The position numbers and the translations under genes were made by a program. The notes beneath the pieces are model-generated. The model was not told the origin of the DNA, ran no database searches, and saw nothing but the letters and a program-made list of their open reading frames with translations. A DNA stretch of 24,335 bases from contig JAFYAD010000193.1 of NCBI GenBank assembly GCA_017540915.1, forward strand, positions 1 to 24,335, read 5' to 3'. Source of the DNA: Lachnospiraceae bacterium. GTDB lineage: Bacteria; Bacillota_A; Clostridia; Lachnospirales; Lachnospiraceae. The stretch's first letter is position 1. Each line of letters opens with the position of its first letter. Shown piece by piece: positions 14,982-22,356 of the stretch.

Positions 14982-16091
14982 ATGGCTTTTCGTATAGTCA
15001 GAAATGACATAACAAAGGTGCATGCTGATGCTGTTGTAAATTCCGCCAATCCGGAACCCACGTATGCGAGAGGTACGGATTATGCGATTTATATGGCAGC
15101 GGGACCGGATGATCTTCTTAAAGAAAGACAGAAGATTGGAAATATAGAAACGGGGCAGGCGGTGGCAACGCCTGCCTTCGCTTTAAGTGCGAAGTATATC
15201 ATCCACACCGTCGGACCGGAATGGATCGACGGTGAGCACGGGGAGAGAGAAGCGGTTCGCAGTTGCTATGAGAACAGTCTTGGCAAGGCAAAGGAGTTGG
15301 GGTGTGAGAGCATAGCATTTCCGCTGATCGCAACCGAAGTGTATGGATTCCCAAAGGCTGATGCGCTTCAGATCGCTGTTTCCGTGATCAGTGAGTTTCT
15401 GGTCGATAATGACATGGAGATAACCCTCGTAGTATTTGACGAGGATTCTTTTGTTTTGTCCGGCAGGATCTTTGCCGATGTGGATGCCTTTATTGATGAA
15501 AACTATGTTTCCGAGAGGATGAACACAGCGGGGTACCCGCTGCAGGCAAACATGGCTTTAGGCGGCGCCTTTCCCAATGAGAGAAGCAAGGGCAGGAGAT
15601 TGTTTGCTGATTCGTTTTGTCTTCCGGGAAGAAAGACTTCCGCAAAAGCCAAAGCAGTTGAGGAAATGGCGTATGAAGAGGAAACTGCTTTGGCTCCGTC
15701 TGCCATGGCGGTACCCGCAAAGCGCTCTTTGGAGGATCTTATGGCCAATGTCGGTGAAACATGGCAGGAGAGCCTCTTCAGGATGATCGATGAGAAGGGA
15801 TATACTGATACGGAAGTTTATAAACGTGCGAACATTGACAGGAAGCTGTTTTCGAAGATAAGGAGCAATGTTTCATACCAGCCCAGGAAGATTACGGCGG
15901 TGGCATTCGCCCTGGCTTTGGAATTAAGCCTTGACGAGACTAAAGATTTTCTGGGAAGGGCGGGGTACGCGCTTTCCCCGAGCAGCAGGTTTGATCTGAT
16001 CATTGAGTATTTTATAGGGCAGGAAGTTTATGATATTTATACCATAAACCTTGCCCTGTTTGAGCATAAACAGCAGCTGCTGGGAGAATAG
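14982..16091 (+). CDS. macro-domain protein with Cro/C1-like C-terminal domain
   Basis: The 369-residue protein has an N-terminal macro domain (about 1-180) of the type that binds or hydrolyses ADP-ribose or O-acetyl-ADP-ribose. It shows VVNSAN with Asn20 and Asn23, GTDYAIYMAAG with Asp33, YIIHTVGP and FPLIATEVYGFP. The usual GGGGVD loop is reduced to ARGTD, so substrate handling may differ. A low-complexity linker (about 185-245) leads to a helical C-terminal domain (about 255-335). There TDTEVYKRANIDRKLFSKIR and the following LALELSLDETKDFLGRAGY read like an XRE helix-turn-helix. Its promoter lies in a large inverted repeat, so autoregulation is a reasonable inference. ATG 14982 follows GGGGAGA. 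The C-terminal assignment is by eye and needs a profile search. Confidence 0.85.
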   Translation: MAFRIVRNDITKVHADAVVNSANPEPTYARGTDYAIYMAAGPDDLLKERQKIGNIETGQAVATPAFALSAKYIIHTVGPEWIDGEHGEREAVRSCYENSLGKAKELGCESIAFPLIATEVYGFPKADALQIAVSVISEFLVDNDMEITLVVFDEDSFVLSGRIFADVDAFIDENYVSERMNTAGYPLQANMALGGAFPNERSKGRRLFADSFCLPGRKTSAKAKAVEEMAYEEETALAPSAMAVPAKRSLEDLMANVGETWQESLFRMIDEKGYTDTEVYKRANIDRKLFSKIRSNVSYQPRKITAVAFALALELSLDETKDFLGRAGYALSPSSRFDLIIEYFIGQEVYDIYTINLALFEHKQQLLGE

Positions 16092-16194
16092 ATAAGGTGG
16101 AGCATACAAAAACTAATGGAAAAGCATAAGAAAAATGCAGCCTTTATGTGTGAAATGTAGTATTATAAACATGGAGCACAGTTTGGAAATAAAC

Positions 16195-16241
16195 GGGAGG
16201 ACAATGTATATAATATGCAACTGAGTTGCATTTTTGTTTTT
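16195..16241 (+). promoter_or_regulatory. possible leader-peptide attenuator ahead of the zinc-binding lipoprotein gene
   Basis: GGGAGG (16195-16200) precedes a 6-codon ORF, ATG 16204 to TGA 16224, encoding MYIICN. Its last two sense codons form part of the 5' arm of the terminator at 16215-16231, so a ribosome finishing the peptide would occlude that arm. The spacing between GGAGG and ATG is short (3 bases). Confidence 0.35.
16215..16241 (+). terminator. Rho-independent terminator between the macro gene and the zinc-binding protein gene
   Basis: Perfect 7-bp stem ATGCAAC (16215-16221) with GTTGCAT (16225-16231), TGA loop, then TTTTGTTTTT to 16241. It may end the macro gene transcript. No usable promoter lies between it and the next start codon 25 bases on, so it may instead act within the next gene's leader. 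Confidence 0.78.
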
Positions 16242-16266
16242 AATATAATCCATAGGAGGTATTAGT

Positions 16267-17313
16267 TTGAAAAAAGTTTTTGCTTTTTTTATAGCGGTCA
16301 CTATGATGGCATGCAGTCTTTGCGCTTGCGGTTCCGGGGACAAGGGTGATTTATCGGGGGATGACAGGATCCGTATTGTTACGACGATCTTCCCCGAGTA
16401 CGACTGGGTGATGAATGTTCTGGGTGAGAATCCGGCGGACATGGATGTTACCATGCTTCTCGACAGCGGCGTCGATCTTCACAGCTATCAGCCCACGACT
16501 GAGGATATCCTTAAGATATCAGACTGTGATCTTTTCATATACGTGGGAGGTGAGTCCGACGAATGGATGGAGGATGCTCTTGCGGAAGCTGCCAATAAGG
16601 ATATGGCGGTCATCAATCTGTTGGATGTGCTGGGCGATGCCGCAAAAGAGGAAGAGGTGGTCGAAGGCATGCAGGAAGATGAACACCACCATGATCACGA
16701 AGAGTCCGATGATGAAGATGAGGATGAAGACGAGCATGAGCATGAAGACGAGCATGAACATGAGCATGAAGAGGTCGAATATGACGAACATGTATGGCTT
16801 TCTTTGCAAAATGCAGGTGTTTTTGTCCGCAGTATCGCAGATTCCCTTAAGAGCATAGATTCAGAAAATGCCGGGATTTATGAAAGCAATGCTTCGGCAT
16901 ATATTGAAAAAATAAATGCTCTGGATGGAGAGTATAAGACTGCCGTACAGAATGCATCTTTCCATACCCTTCTCTTTGGAGACCGGTTCCCGTTCCGCTA
17001 TCTGGCAGATGACTACGGTCTGGATTACTATGCGGCCTTTGTGGGATGCTCGGCGGAAACCGAAGCCAGCTTCGAAACAATTACATTTCTTTCGCAAAAA
17101 GTGGATGAACTGGGACTTCCGGCAGTCATGATCATTGAAGGGTCAGACGGAAAGATCGCGGAGACCGTCATTCAGAATACGCAGACAAAAGACATGCAGA
17201 CCCTTACGATGGATTCAATGCAGTCGACCACATCGAAAGATGTGGCAAACGGCACCACATATCTCTCTGTTATGGAGAGCAACCTTTCTGTGCTGAAGGA
17301 TGCTTTGAAATAG
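16267..17313 (+). CDS. zinc-type ABC transporter substrate-binding lipoprotein (ZnuA/AdcA family)
   Basis: The 348-residue cluster A-I binding protein captures zinc (or manganese) outside the membrane for an ABC importer. The signal MKKVFAFFIAVTMMACSLCA ends at a lipobox LCAC (Cys about 21). Likely metal ligands are His72 (LHSYQPT), His175 (EHVWLS), His233 (FHTLLFG) and an acidic residue near 298 (EGSDG). Between the first two lies a His/Asp/Glu-rich loop (about 140-175) with many EHEH and DED units, typical of zinc rather than manganese members. The start is TTG at 16267, fixed by AGGAGG (16254-16259) and the signal peptide. No permease or ATPase gene is adjacent, so it is an orphan binding protein in this window. 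The leader may be attenuated. Confidence 0.92.
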   Translation: MKKVFAFFIAVTMMACSLCACGSGDKGDLSGDDRIRIVTTIFPEYDWVMNVLGENPADMDVTMLLDSGVDLHSYQPTTEDILKISDCDLFIYVGGESDEWMEDALAEAANKDMAVINLLDVLGDAAKEEEVVEGMQEDEHHHDHEESDDEDEDEDEHEHEDEHEHEHEEVEYDEHVWLSLQNAGVFVRSIADSLKSIDSENAGIYESNASAYIEKINALDGEYKTAVQNASFHTLLFGDRFPFRYLADDYGLDYYAAFVGCSAETEASFETITFLSQKVDELGLPAVMIIEGSDGKIAETVIQNTQTKDMQTLTMDSMQSTTSKDVANGTTYLSVMESNLSVLKDALK

Positions 17314-17319
17314 GCGTAT

Positions 17320-17413
17320 CCTGTGAACAAAAAATGATTTTTATCAGCCATCACATAGAATTTGTGATTGAGCCTAAAATACAATAACCATTGAAAAAAT
17401 CATGGATCACAGG
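17320..17413 (+). repeat. 94-base imperfect palindromic element
   Basis: CCTGTGA (17320-17326) pairs with TCACAGG (17407-17413). ATGATTTTT (17334-17342) pairs with AAAAATCAT (17395-17403). A central ATCACA (17350-17355) pairs with TGTGAT (17363-17368). TAT flanks both ends (17317-17319 and 17414-17416). It could be a small MITE-like insertion or a protein-binding dyad. Its right arm carries the larE -35. Confidence 0.6.
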
Positions 17414-17419
17414 TATACT
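17391..17419 (+). promoter_or_regulatory. sigma-A type promoter of larE
   Basis: TTGAAA (17391-17396) and TATACT (17414-17419) are exactly 17 bases apart, starting a leader of about 63 bases. The -35 and spacer lie in the right arm of the palindromic element. Confidence 0.75.
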
Positions 17420-17488
17420 CAATAGATAGGGGCATTTACATGCTGAAGAAAAACCGGATCGCCTCAAAATATCTTTAGGAGGATCGAA

Positions 17489-18322
17489 ATGTCCGAAAAA
17501 ACAGAAGCCTTATCCGAAGGCTTACAGACAAAACTTGAAGATCTGAAAAAATATATAGCAGGTCTCGGTTCACTGGCGGTGGGTTTCTCCGGCGGTGTTG
17601 ACTCGTCTTTCCTGTTGGCGGTTGCCCACGAGGTACTGGGAGACCGCCTGATTGCGGTTACGGGGGCCGATGCTTCGGTGCCGGAGAGAGAGATAAAGGA
17701 GGCAAAGCTTTTCTGCGAGGAGCGTGGGATCCGTCAGATCATCTGCAAATTGAATCCCTTACTGGAGGAAAGCTACAGGCACAACAGCCCCGACAGGTGT
17801 TATTACTGTAAGCGCGGAATATTTACGGAGATTGCAAGGGTCGCGAAGGAGAACGGTATCGAATACACAGCGGAGGGATCCAACGTGGACGACATGGGAG
17901 ATTACAGACCGGGGCTTCGCGCAGTGGAGGAGCTCTCCGTAAAGAGTCCGCTCAGGGAGGCGGGGCTTACAAAATCGGAGATACGTCAACTCTCAAAGGC
18001 CATGGGGCTTCCCACGTGGAGTAAACCTGCATATGCCTGTCTTGCATCGAGGTTTGTGTACGGTGAAGAGATCACGGAGGAAAAGCTACACATGATCGAT
18101 AAGGCCGAGCAGTTTCTCATAGAGAAAGGCTTTCTTGAGGAGCGTGTGCGTATGCATGGAAATGTGGCCCGCATTGAAGTACCGCCTGCTGATATCCCGC
18201 GGCTTGCCGCCGACGGTATCCGTGAGGAAGTCTGTGATAAGTTGAAAGAGATAGGTTTTATGTTTGTCGCACTTGACATGAAGGGCTACAGCATGGGCAG
18301 CATGAATGCGACGATCAGATAG
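17489..18322 (+). CDS. larE: LarE-type ATP-dependent sulfur transferase
   Basis: LarE activates pyridinium dicarboxylate mononucleotide with ATP and adds sulfur to it in making the nickel-pincer cofactor of lactate racemase and related enzymes. The 277-residue protein has the PP-loop SGGVDSS (34-40), EGSNVDDMGDYRPG in the middle and KSPLREAGLTK. Cysteines occur as CYYC (Cys104, Cys107) and in YACLASRF (Cys184). Three cysteines in this arrangement suggest the [4Fe-4S] type, which can use external sulfide, rather than the type that sacrifices one cysteine. larA, larB and larC are not in the window, so it may serve a distant locus. AGGAGG lies just before ATG 17489. Confidence in the family is high; the cluster reading is inference. 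Confidence 0.92.
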   Translation: MSEKTEALSEGLQTKLEDLKKYIAGLGSLAVGFSGGVDSSFLLAVAHEVLGDRLIAVTGADASVPEREIKEAKLFCEERGIRQIICKLNPLLEESYRHNSPDRCYYCKRGIFTEIARVAKENGIEYTAEGSNVDDMGDYRPGLRAVEELSVKSPLREAGLTKSEIRQLSKAMGLPTWSKPAYACLASRFVYGEEITEEKLHMIDKAEQFLIEKGFLEERVRMHGNVARIEVPPADIPRLAADGIREEVCDKLKEIGFMFVALDMKGYSMGSMNATIR

Positions 18323-18423
18323 GGCGCAGAAGATAGAAAACGCAAAGAAAAAGCAACACCTCAGGGTATGATGATATTTCGTTCCATAGTCGGATCGGTG
18401 ACAAAATCGTTAATAAGTATAAA

Positions 18424-18452
18424 TTGACAGAACCGTGTAAAGGGAATAGTAT
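18424..18452 (+). promoter_or_regulatory. promoter of the DUF4867 gene
   Basis: A perfect TTGACA (18424-18429) and TAGTAT (18447-18452) are 17 bases apart, about 48 bases before the start codon. No terminator for larE is visible in 18323-18423. Confidence 0.6.
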
Positions 18453-18499
18453 ATTAAGAGCGGCGTTTGTGCCATCACACAATAGTAGGAGGAAAAAAG

Positions 18500-19132
18500 A
18501 TGAAGATTTATTCTGTGAACGATCCTGAATTCAAACCCTATGGAAAAGTTCTGGGCTACGATACAGAGAGCCTGGTGAAAGCGCTGGATGCTTCCACTCC
18601 GCTTCCGGAAGGCGTTGAGTACGTTATGAGCTGTGCACCGTTGGAATATACGGAAGATTTCGGTGTACTTCAGAACAATGCTTATGGCGGCATGCCGATA
18701 CAGATCGGATATTGCAACGGGCACAACACCAAGCTTAACTGCCTTGAGTATCATCGCGACAGTGAGCTGAATATCGGCTCTACGGATTTTATCCTGCTGC
18801 TGGCAAAGGCTGACGATATCGTGGATGGCAAGCTGGATACATCCAAAGTAAAGGCTTTCCTGGCAAAGAAGGGACAGGTTGTGGAGGTATATGAGACTTC
18901 CCTGCACTACGCTCCCTGCTCTGCAAAGAAGGGTGAAGGCTTCAAGGTGGCTATCGTTCTGCCGAAGGGAACCAACGGTGCTGTACCGGCATTGAAGGCA
19001 TACAACGAGGAAGACAAGTGGATGACCGCCTGCAATAAGTGGCTTTTGGCACACGCTGAGGCTTCAGAGGCAAAAGACGGTGCCTATGTAGGCCTTACAG
19101 GTGAGAACATAGACATAAGCGCCGATATATGA
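18500..19132 (+). CDS. DUF4867 family protein
   Basis: The 210-residue protein matches my memory of DUF4867, a family of unknown function in Firmicutes. Recognisable parts are IYSVNDPEFKPYGKVLGYD at the start, GGMPIQIGYCNGHN, LNCLEYHRDSELNIGSTDFI, SLHYAPCSA, VVLPKGTNG-like IVLPKGTNG, and VGLTGENI at the end. The clustered His, Glu and Cys residues (GYCNGHN, EYHRDSE, LHYAPC) suggest a metal-binding cupin-like barrel, perhaps acting on a sugar; this is inference. ATG 18500 is chosen over an in-frame start at 18467 because AGGAGG (18487-18492) sits 7 bases before it. It has its own promoter and terminator and so is a single-gene unit. It is soluble with no signal peptide. Confidence 0.8.
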   Translation: MKIYSVNDPEFKPYGKVLGYDTESLVKALDASTPLPEGVEYVMSCAPLEYTEDFGVLQNNAYGGMPIQIGYCNGHNTKLNCLEYHRDSELNIGSTDFILLLAKADDIVDGKLDTSKVKAFLAKKGQVVEVYETSLHYAPCSAKKGEGFKVAIVLPKGTNGAVPALKAYNEEDKWMTACNKWLLAHAEASEAKDGAYVGLTGENIDISADI

Positions 19133-19152
19133 TTTTATAAGTGACCGAATTT

Positions 19153-19191
19153 ACTGAGCTTTGTCCGAAAACAGGGCAAAGCTTAGTTTTT
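19153..19191 (+). terminator. Rho-independent terminator after the DUF4867 gene
   Basis: ACTGAGCTTTG (19153-19163) pairs with CAAAGCTTAGT (19177-19187) with one G-U, extended inward by three pairs, and followed by TTTT (to 19191). Confidence 0.92.
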
Positions 19192-19228
19192 AATCAGAAG
19201 AGTTTTGGTTATGGAAAGGAGAGTACAC

Positions 19229-20362
19229 ATGGAGAAGAGAAGGTTTGAGAAACTGGGGATCGATGTTTCGCTGTTGGGATTCGGATGTATGAGGTTTCCC
19301 GTGGGTGAGGACGGTAAGATAAACAGACCCTTAGCGGAGAAAATGCTGGACAAGGCCATTGCATCCGGAGTCAATTATATCGATACCGCATACCCCTATC
19401 ACGACGGTGAGAGCGAACTTTTTGTGGGAGAGGCGCTCAAAAAGTATCCAAGGGATTCGTTTTATCTGGCTACAAAGCTTCCGGTATGGTTTGTCAATAC
19501 CGTCGAAGATGTGGATAAATACTTTAACGAGCAGCTTGAAAAGCTTCAGACGGATCATTTTGATTTTTATCTTATGCATGCCCTGAATAAGGACAGCTGG
19601 GCAAAACAGGAAAAGATAGGCACTGTCAAAAGACTTGAAGAGCTTAAGGCAGAGGGCAAGATCCGCTTCCTGGGATTCTCTTTCCATGATGATTACGATA
19701 CCTTTGAGAAGATCATAAACTACAGAGATTGGGATTTCTGTCAGATACAGCTCAATTACATGGATATCAATGATCAGGCGGGTATGAAAGGCTATAAACT
19801 GGCTGAGGAAAAGGGTATACCGCTCACCATAATGGAACCGGTCAAGGGTGGATCACTGGCAAGCTTTTCCGATGATATAATGGATGTTTTCGCGAGTGTG
19901 CGCCCGGGAAAGAGCGCTGCGTCCTTTGCTCTGAGATATGTTGCGACTCTTCCCAACATACTGACGGTATTGAGCGGTATGTCATCCATGGAACAGGTTG
20001 AAGATAATCTTTCTACCTTCATCGATTTCGTGCCCATGGAGGAGAAGGAATATCAGGCTATAGACAAGATCAAGGAGATCATGAACAGCAGGATACAGAA
20101 CGGCTGTACCGGCTGCAGATACTGTATGCCGTGTCCCTTCGGAGTTGATATACCGGGCAATTTCAGTGTATGGAACAGATATCATATGTATCAGAGATAT
20201 AACGTTGTCAGCTGGCAGTGGGATGGCATGAAAAAGGATAATAAGACCGCTGCGGAATGCAAGCAGTGTGGTAAGTGTGAGCAGGCCTGCCCGCAGCATC
20301 TCAGCATTCGCGAGGACTTAAAGAAGGTGCTGGCAGACCTGAATGCCGCTGCAGGAGCATAA
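19229..20362 (+). CDS. aldo/keto reductase with C-terminal 4Fe-4S ferredoxin domain
   Basis: The 377-residue cytoplasmic oxidoreductase has an aldo/keto reductase barrel (about 1-285) with the catalytic tetrad Asp52 and Tyr57 (IDTAYPYH), Lys83 (ATKLP) and His117 (LMHAL). Its C-terminal domain carries two cysteine clusters. The first is Cys293, 296, 299 and 302 in CTGCRYCMPCP; the second is Cys344, 347, 350 and 354 in CKQCGKCEQACP. Known family: ferredoxin-like AKRs common in anaerobes, physiological substrate mostly unknown. The clusters suggest electrons can pass between an iron-sulfur chain and NAD(P)H or the substrate. ATG 19229 is preferred to upstream TTG and ATG codons because AGGAG (19217-19221) sits 7 bases before it. 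The next gene also contains an AKR domain. Confidence 0.94.
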   Translation: MEKRRFEKLGIDVSLLGFGCMRFPVGEDGKINRPLAEKMLDKAIASGVNYIDTAYPYHDGESELFVGEALKKYPRDSFYLATKLPVWFVNTVEDVDKYFNEQLEKLQTDHFDFYLMHALNKDSWAKQEKIGTVKRLEELKAEGKIRFLGFSFHDDYDTFEKIINYRDWDFCQIQLNYMDINDQAGMKGYKLAEEKGIPLTIMEPVKGGSLASFSDDIMDVFASVRPGKSAASFALRYVATLPNILTVLSGMSSMEQVEDNLSTFIDFVPMEEKEYQAIDKIKEIMNSRIQNGCTGCRYCMPCPFGVDIPGNFSVWNRYHMYQRYNVVSWQWDGMKKDNKTAAECKQCGKCEQACPQHLSIREDLKKVLADLNAAAGA

Positions 20363-20377
20363 TATATTGTCACGGGA

Positions 20378-20406
20378 TGTACCGCGGGATAAAGACCTGC
20401 GGTACA
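20378..20406 (+). other. strong hairpin between the two reductase genes
   Basis: TGTACCGCGGG (20378-20388) pairs with CCTGCGGTACA (20396-20406) over 11 bp, with one G-U and a 7-base loop. No T-run follows, so it is not a standard terminator. It may stabilise or process the mRNA, or be a protein site. It lies 36 bases before the next ATG. Confidence 0.7.
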
Positions 20407-20442
20407 GAGACAGGAATGTTTTGGTATATGGGGGAGACAGTT

Positions 20443-22260
20443 ATGGTCAAATGGGGAGTATTGGGAACCGCAGGTATAGCCGCAGGCTGCACAATACCGG
20501 GCATGAAGAGGGCCGAAGGGTGTGAATTGTATGCGATAGCGGGCAGAAGCCTTAAGAAAGCAGAGGAGTTTAAGGAGCGCTTCGGATTTGAGAAAGCTTA
20601 TGAAGGCTATGATGCGCTCTTAAGTGATCCTGAGGTCGAGGCCGTATATATCCCGCTTCCCAATAATATTCACTGTGAGTGGGTCATAAAGGCGTTACAG
20701 GCACATAAGCATGTTTTGTGCGAGAAGCCCATGGCGATGAACGAGGCGGAGATGAAGCGCATGTTTGCTGCCGCTGAGGAAAACAAAGCCATCCTGATGG
20801 AGGCTTACGCATACCTGCACAGCCCTTATGTTGAACGGCTCAAAAAGATCGCTGAGAGCGGTGAGATAGGCGAGATAGATTACATCGATACAGCATTCAT
20901 CACCCAGGATTACACCGAAGATTTCAGGCTGCACAAGGAATTGGGCGGCGGAGGTATCCTGGATGTGGGCTGTTATTGTACTACCATGATACTGTCCCTC
21001 ATTGATTCACCCATTGCTTATGTGAAGGCAGATGCCGAGCTTGATAAAGCGGGAGTGGACCACATGGCATCCGCACTGATAGGATTTGAAAACGGCGCCA
21101 GGGCGTCGATCAATGCGGGCATGGCTCTGGGCATCGATACCTCAGACAGATACGACCGGCTGTTCATACACGGTACTAAAGGCTATATACGCTCCGACGT
21201 GGAATACAACCAGGAGGGCGAGCTGGAGTTTACCGTATGGGTCAAAAATGCTGGGGGTGAGAGGATAGCTCACAAAGAGAAGGTGACTGCTGCATCCAAC
21301 TACAGCCTTGAGCTGGAGCAGATGAACGACTGCATCAGAAACGGCGCCAAGCCCCATATCAGTAAGGCATTCTCACTGAAGAACATGCATCTTCTGGACC
21401 GCATTCTCGATATTTCCGGATATACAGAGGAGCGAAGGGAGTTTGTGCTGGACAATGGTGTTGTGATCCCGGCAGTGGGTTACGGCTCTTATCTTGCGAC
21501 AGAGGGGAAAGGTGAGCAGACTGTTAAAGATGCTCTGGATGCGGGTTACCGTTATATAGATACGGCAAGCTTTTACGGCAATGAGGAGAGCATCGGAAAG
21601 GCTCTTGAAGAGTACAGTATTGAGAGGGATGAGATATTCCTCTGCAGCAAGGTGTGGCCTTCCGATCTCGGCCGTGAAAAGACCCTTGCGAGCTTTGAAG
21701 CTTCCTGCGAGAAGCTTAAGACCCATAAACTGGACTTGTTTTTGATCCACTGGCCCAAGGAGGATAAGGATGATCCCGGCTGGATTGAGAAGGTGAGAGA
21801 GAGCTGGGCTTTGATGGAGGAACTGTACGATCAGGGCAGAGTCAGGGCGATAGGACTTTCCAACTTCCTGCCCCATCATATCAGAGCGCTTTTGGAGACT
21901 GCACGGATAAAGCCCATGGTGGATCAGCTGGAGCTTCATGTGGGTTATATGCAGGAATATGCCATTGCATATCTTAAGAGAGAGGGTATACTGCCACAGG
22001 CGTGGAGCCCCTTGGGCAGGGCGCGCCTGATCAACGATCCCCTGGTGGTCGGGATGGCTTCAAAGTATGAAAAGAGCAGCGCGCAGCTGCTGTTAAGATA
22101 TCTTTTACAGCGCGGGATTGCCGTGATACCCAAGGCATCGGCTACAGAGCGCATGAGACAGAATCTCGATGTTTTCGATTTCAGGATCTCGGAGGATGAT
22201 ATGTCAATGCTGTCATGCCTTCCGGAATGCGGATGGTCCGGTGAGCATCCGGATTTGTAA
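20443..22260 (+). CDS. Gfo/Idh/MocA oxidoreductase fused to an aldo/keto reductase
   Basis: The 605-residue protein is one uninterrupted frame with two complete enzyme domains. Residues about 1-330 are a Gfo/Idh/MocA dehydrogenase: Rossmann GVLGTAGIA (5-13), CEKPM with the catalytic Lys95, and GGGGILDVGCY in the substrate domain. Residues about 332-605 are an aldo/keto reductase with its own tetrad Asp373, Tyr378, Lys403 and His436 (IDTASFY, CSKVWP, LIHWP), plus IGLSNF and IPKA. Both halves look active, so the pair may carry out consecutive NAD(P)-linked redox steps on one sugar or polyol; the substrate is unknown. ATG 20443 is chosen over in-frame starts upstream because GGGGGAG (20430-20436) precedes it and the Rossmann motif follows at once. 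It lies just after the 4Fe-4S AKR gene. Confidence 0.92.
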   Translation: MVKWGVLGTAGIAAGCTIPGMKRAEGCELYAIAGRSLKKAEEFKERFGFEKAYEGYDALLSDPEVEAVYIPLPNNIHCEWVIKALQAHKHVLCEKPMAMNEAEMKRMFAAAEENKAILMEAYAYLHSPYVERLKKIAESGEIGEIDYIDTAFITQDYTEDFRLHKELGGGGILDVGCYCTTMILSLIDSPIAYVKADAELDKAGVDHMASALIGFENGARASINAGMALGIDTSDRYDRLFIHGTKGYIRSDVEYNQEGELEFTVWVKNAGGERIAHKEKVTAASNYSLELEQMNDCIRNGAKPHISKAFSLKNMHLLDRILDISGYTEERREFVLDNGVVIPAVGYGSYLATEGKGEQTVKDALDAGYRYIDTASFYGNEESIGKALEEYSIERDEIFLCSKVWPSDLGREKTLASFEASCEKLKTHKLDLFLIHWPKEDKDDPGWIEKVRESWALMEELYDQGRVRAIGLSNFLPHHIRALLETARIKPMVDQLELHVGYMQEYAIAYLKREGILPQAWSPLGRARLINDPLVVGMASKYEKSSAQLLLRYLLQRGIAVIPKASATERMRQNLDVFDFRISEDDMSMLSCLPECGWSGEHPDL

Positions 22261-22279
22261 TGTAAATACAGATTATCTA

Positions 22280-22315
22280 AAACCTGCTTTGGTGAAATTT
22301 CAAAGCGGGTTTTTT
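22280..22315 (+). terminator. Rho-independent terminator after the fusion gene
   Basis: AAACCTGCTTTG (22280-22291) pairs with CAAAGCGGGTTT (22301-22312) with one G-U, 9-base loop, followed by TTT (to 22315). Confidence 0.92.
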
Positions 22316-22320
22316 ATTAC

Positions 22321-22350
22321 TTGCATTCAACTGTTGTTAGTTGATAAAAT
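22321..22350 (+). promoter_or_regulatory. possible promoter of hflX
   Basis: TTGCAT (22321-22326) and TAAAAT (22345-22350) are 18 bases apart. The -10 is 5 of 6, the -35 only 3 of 6. A transcript from here would include the hairpin at 22357-22400. Confidence 0.35.
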
Positions 22351-22356
22351 GTTTTG

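Noticed and set aside
16244..16249. TATAAT as a promoter for the zinc-binding protein gene
   Set aside because: Transcription would start inside the Shine-Dalgarno, and no -35 stands at the right distance.
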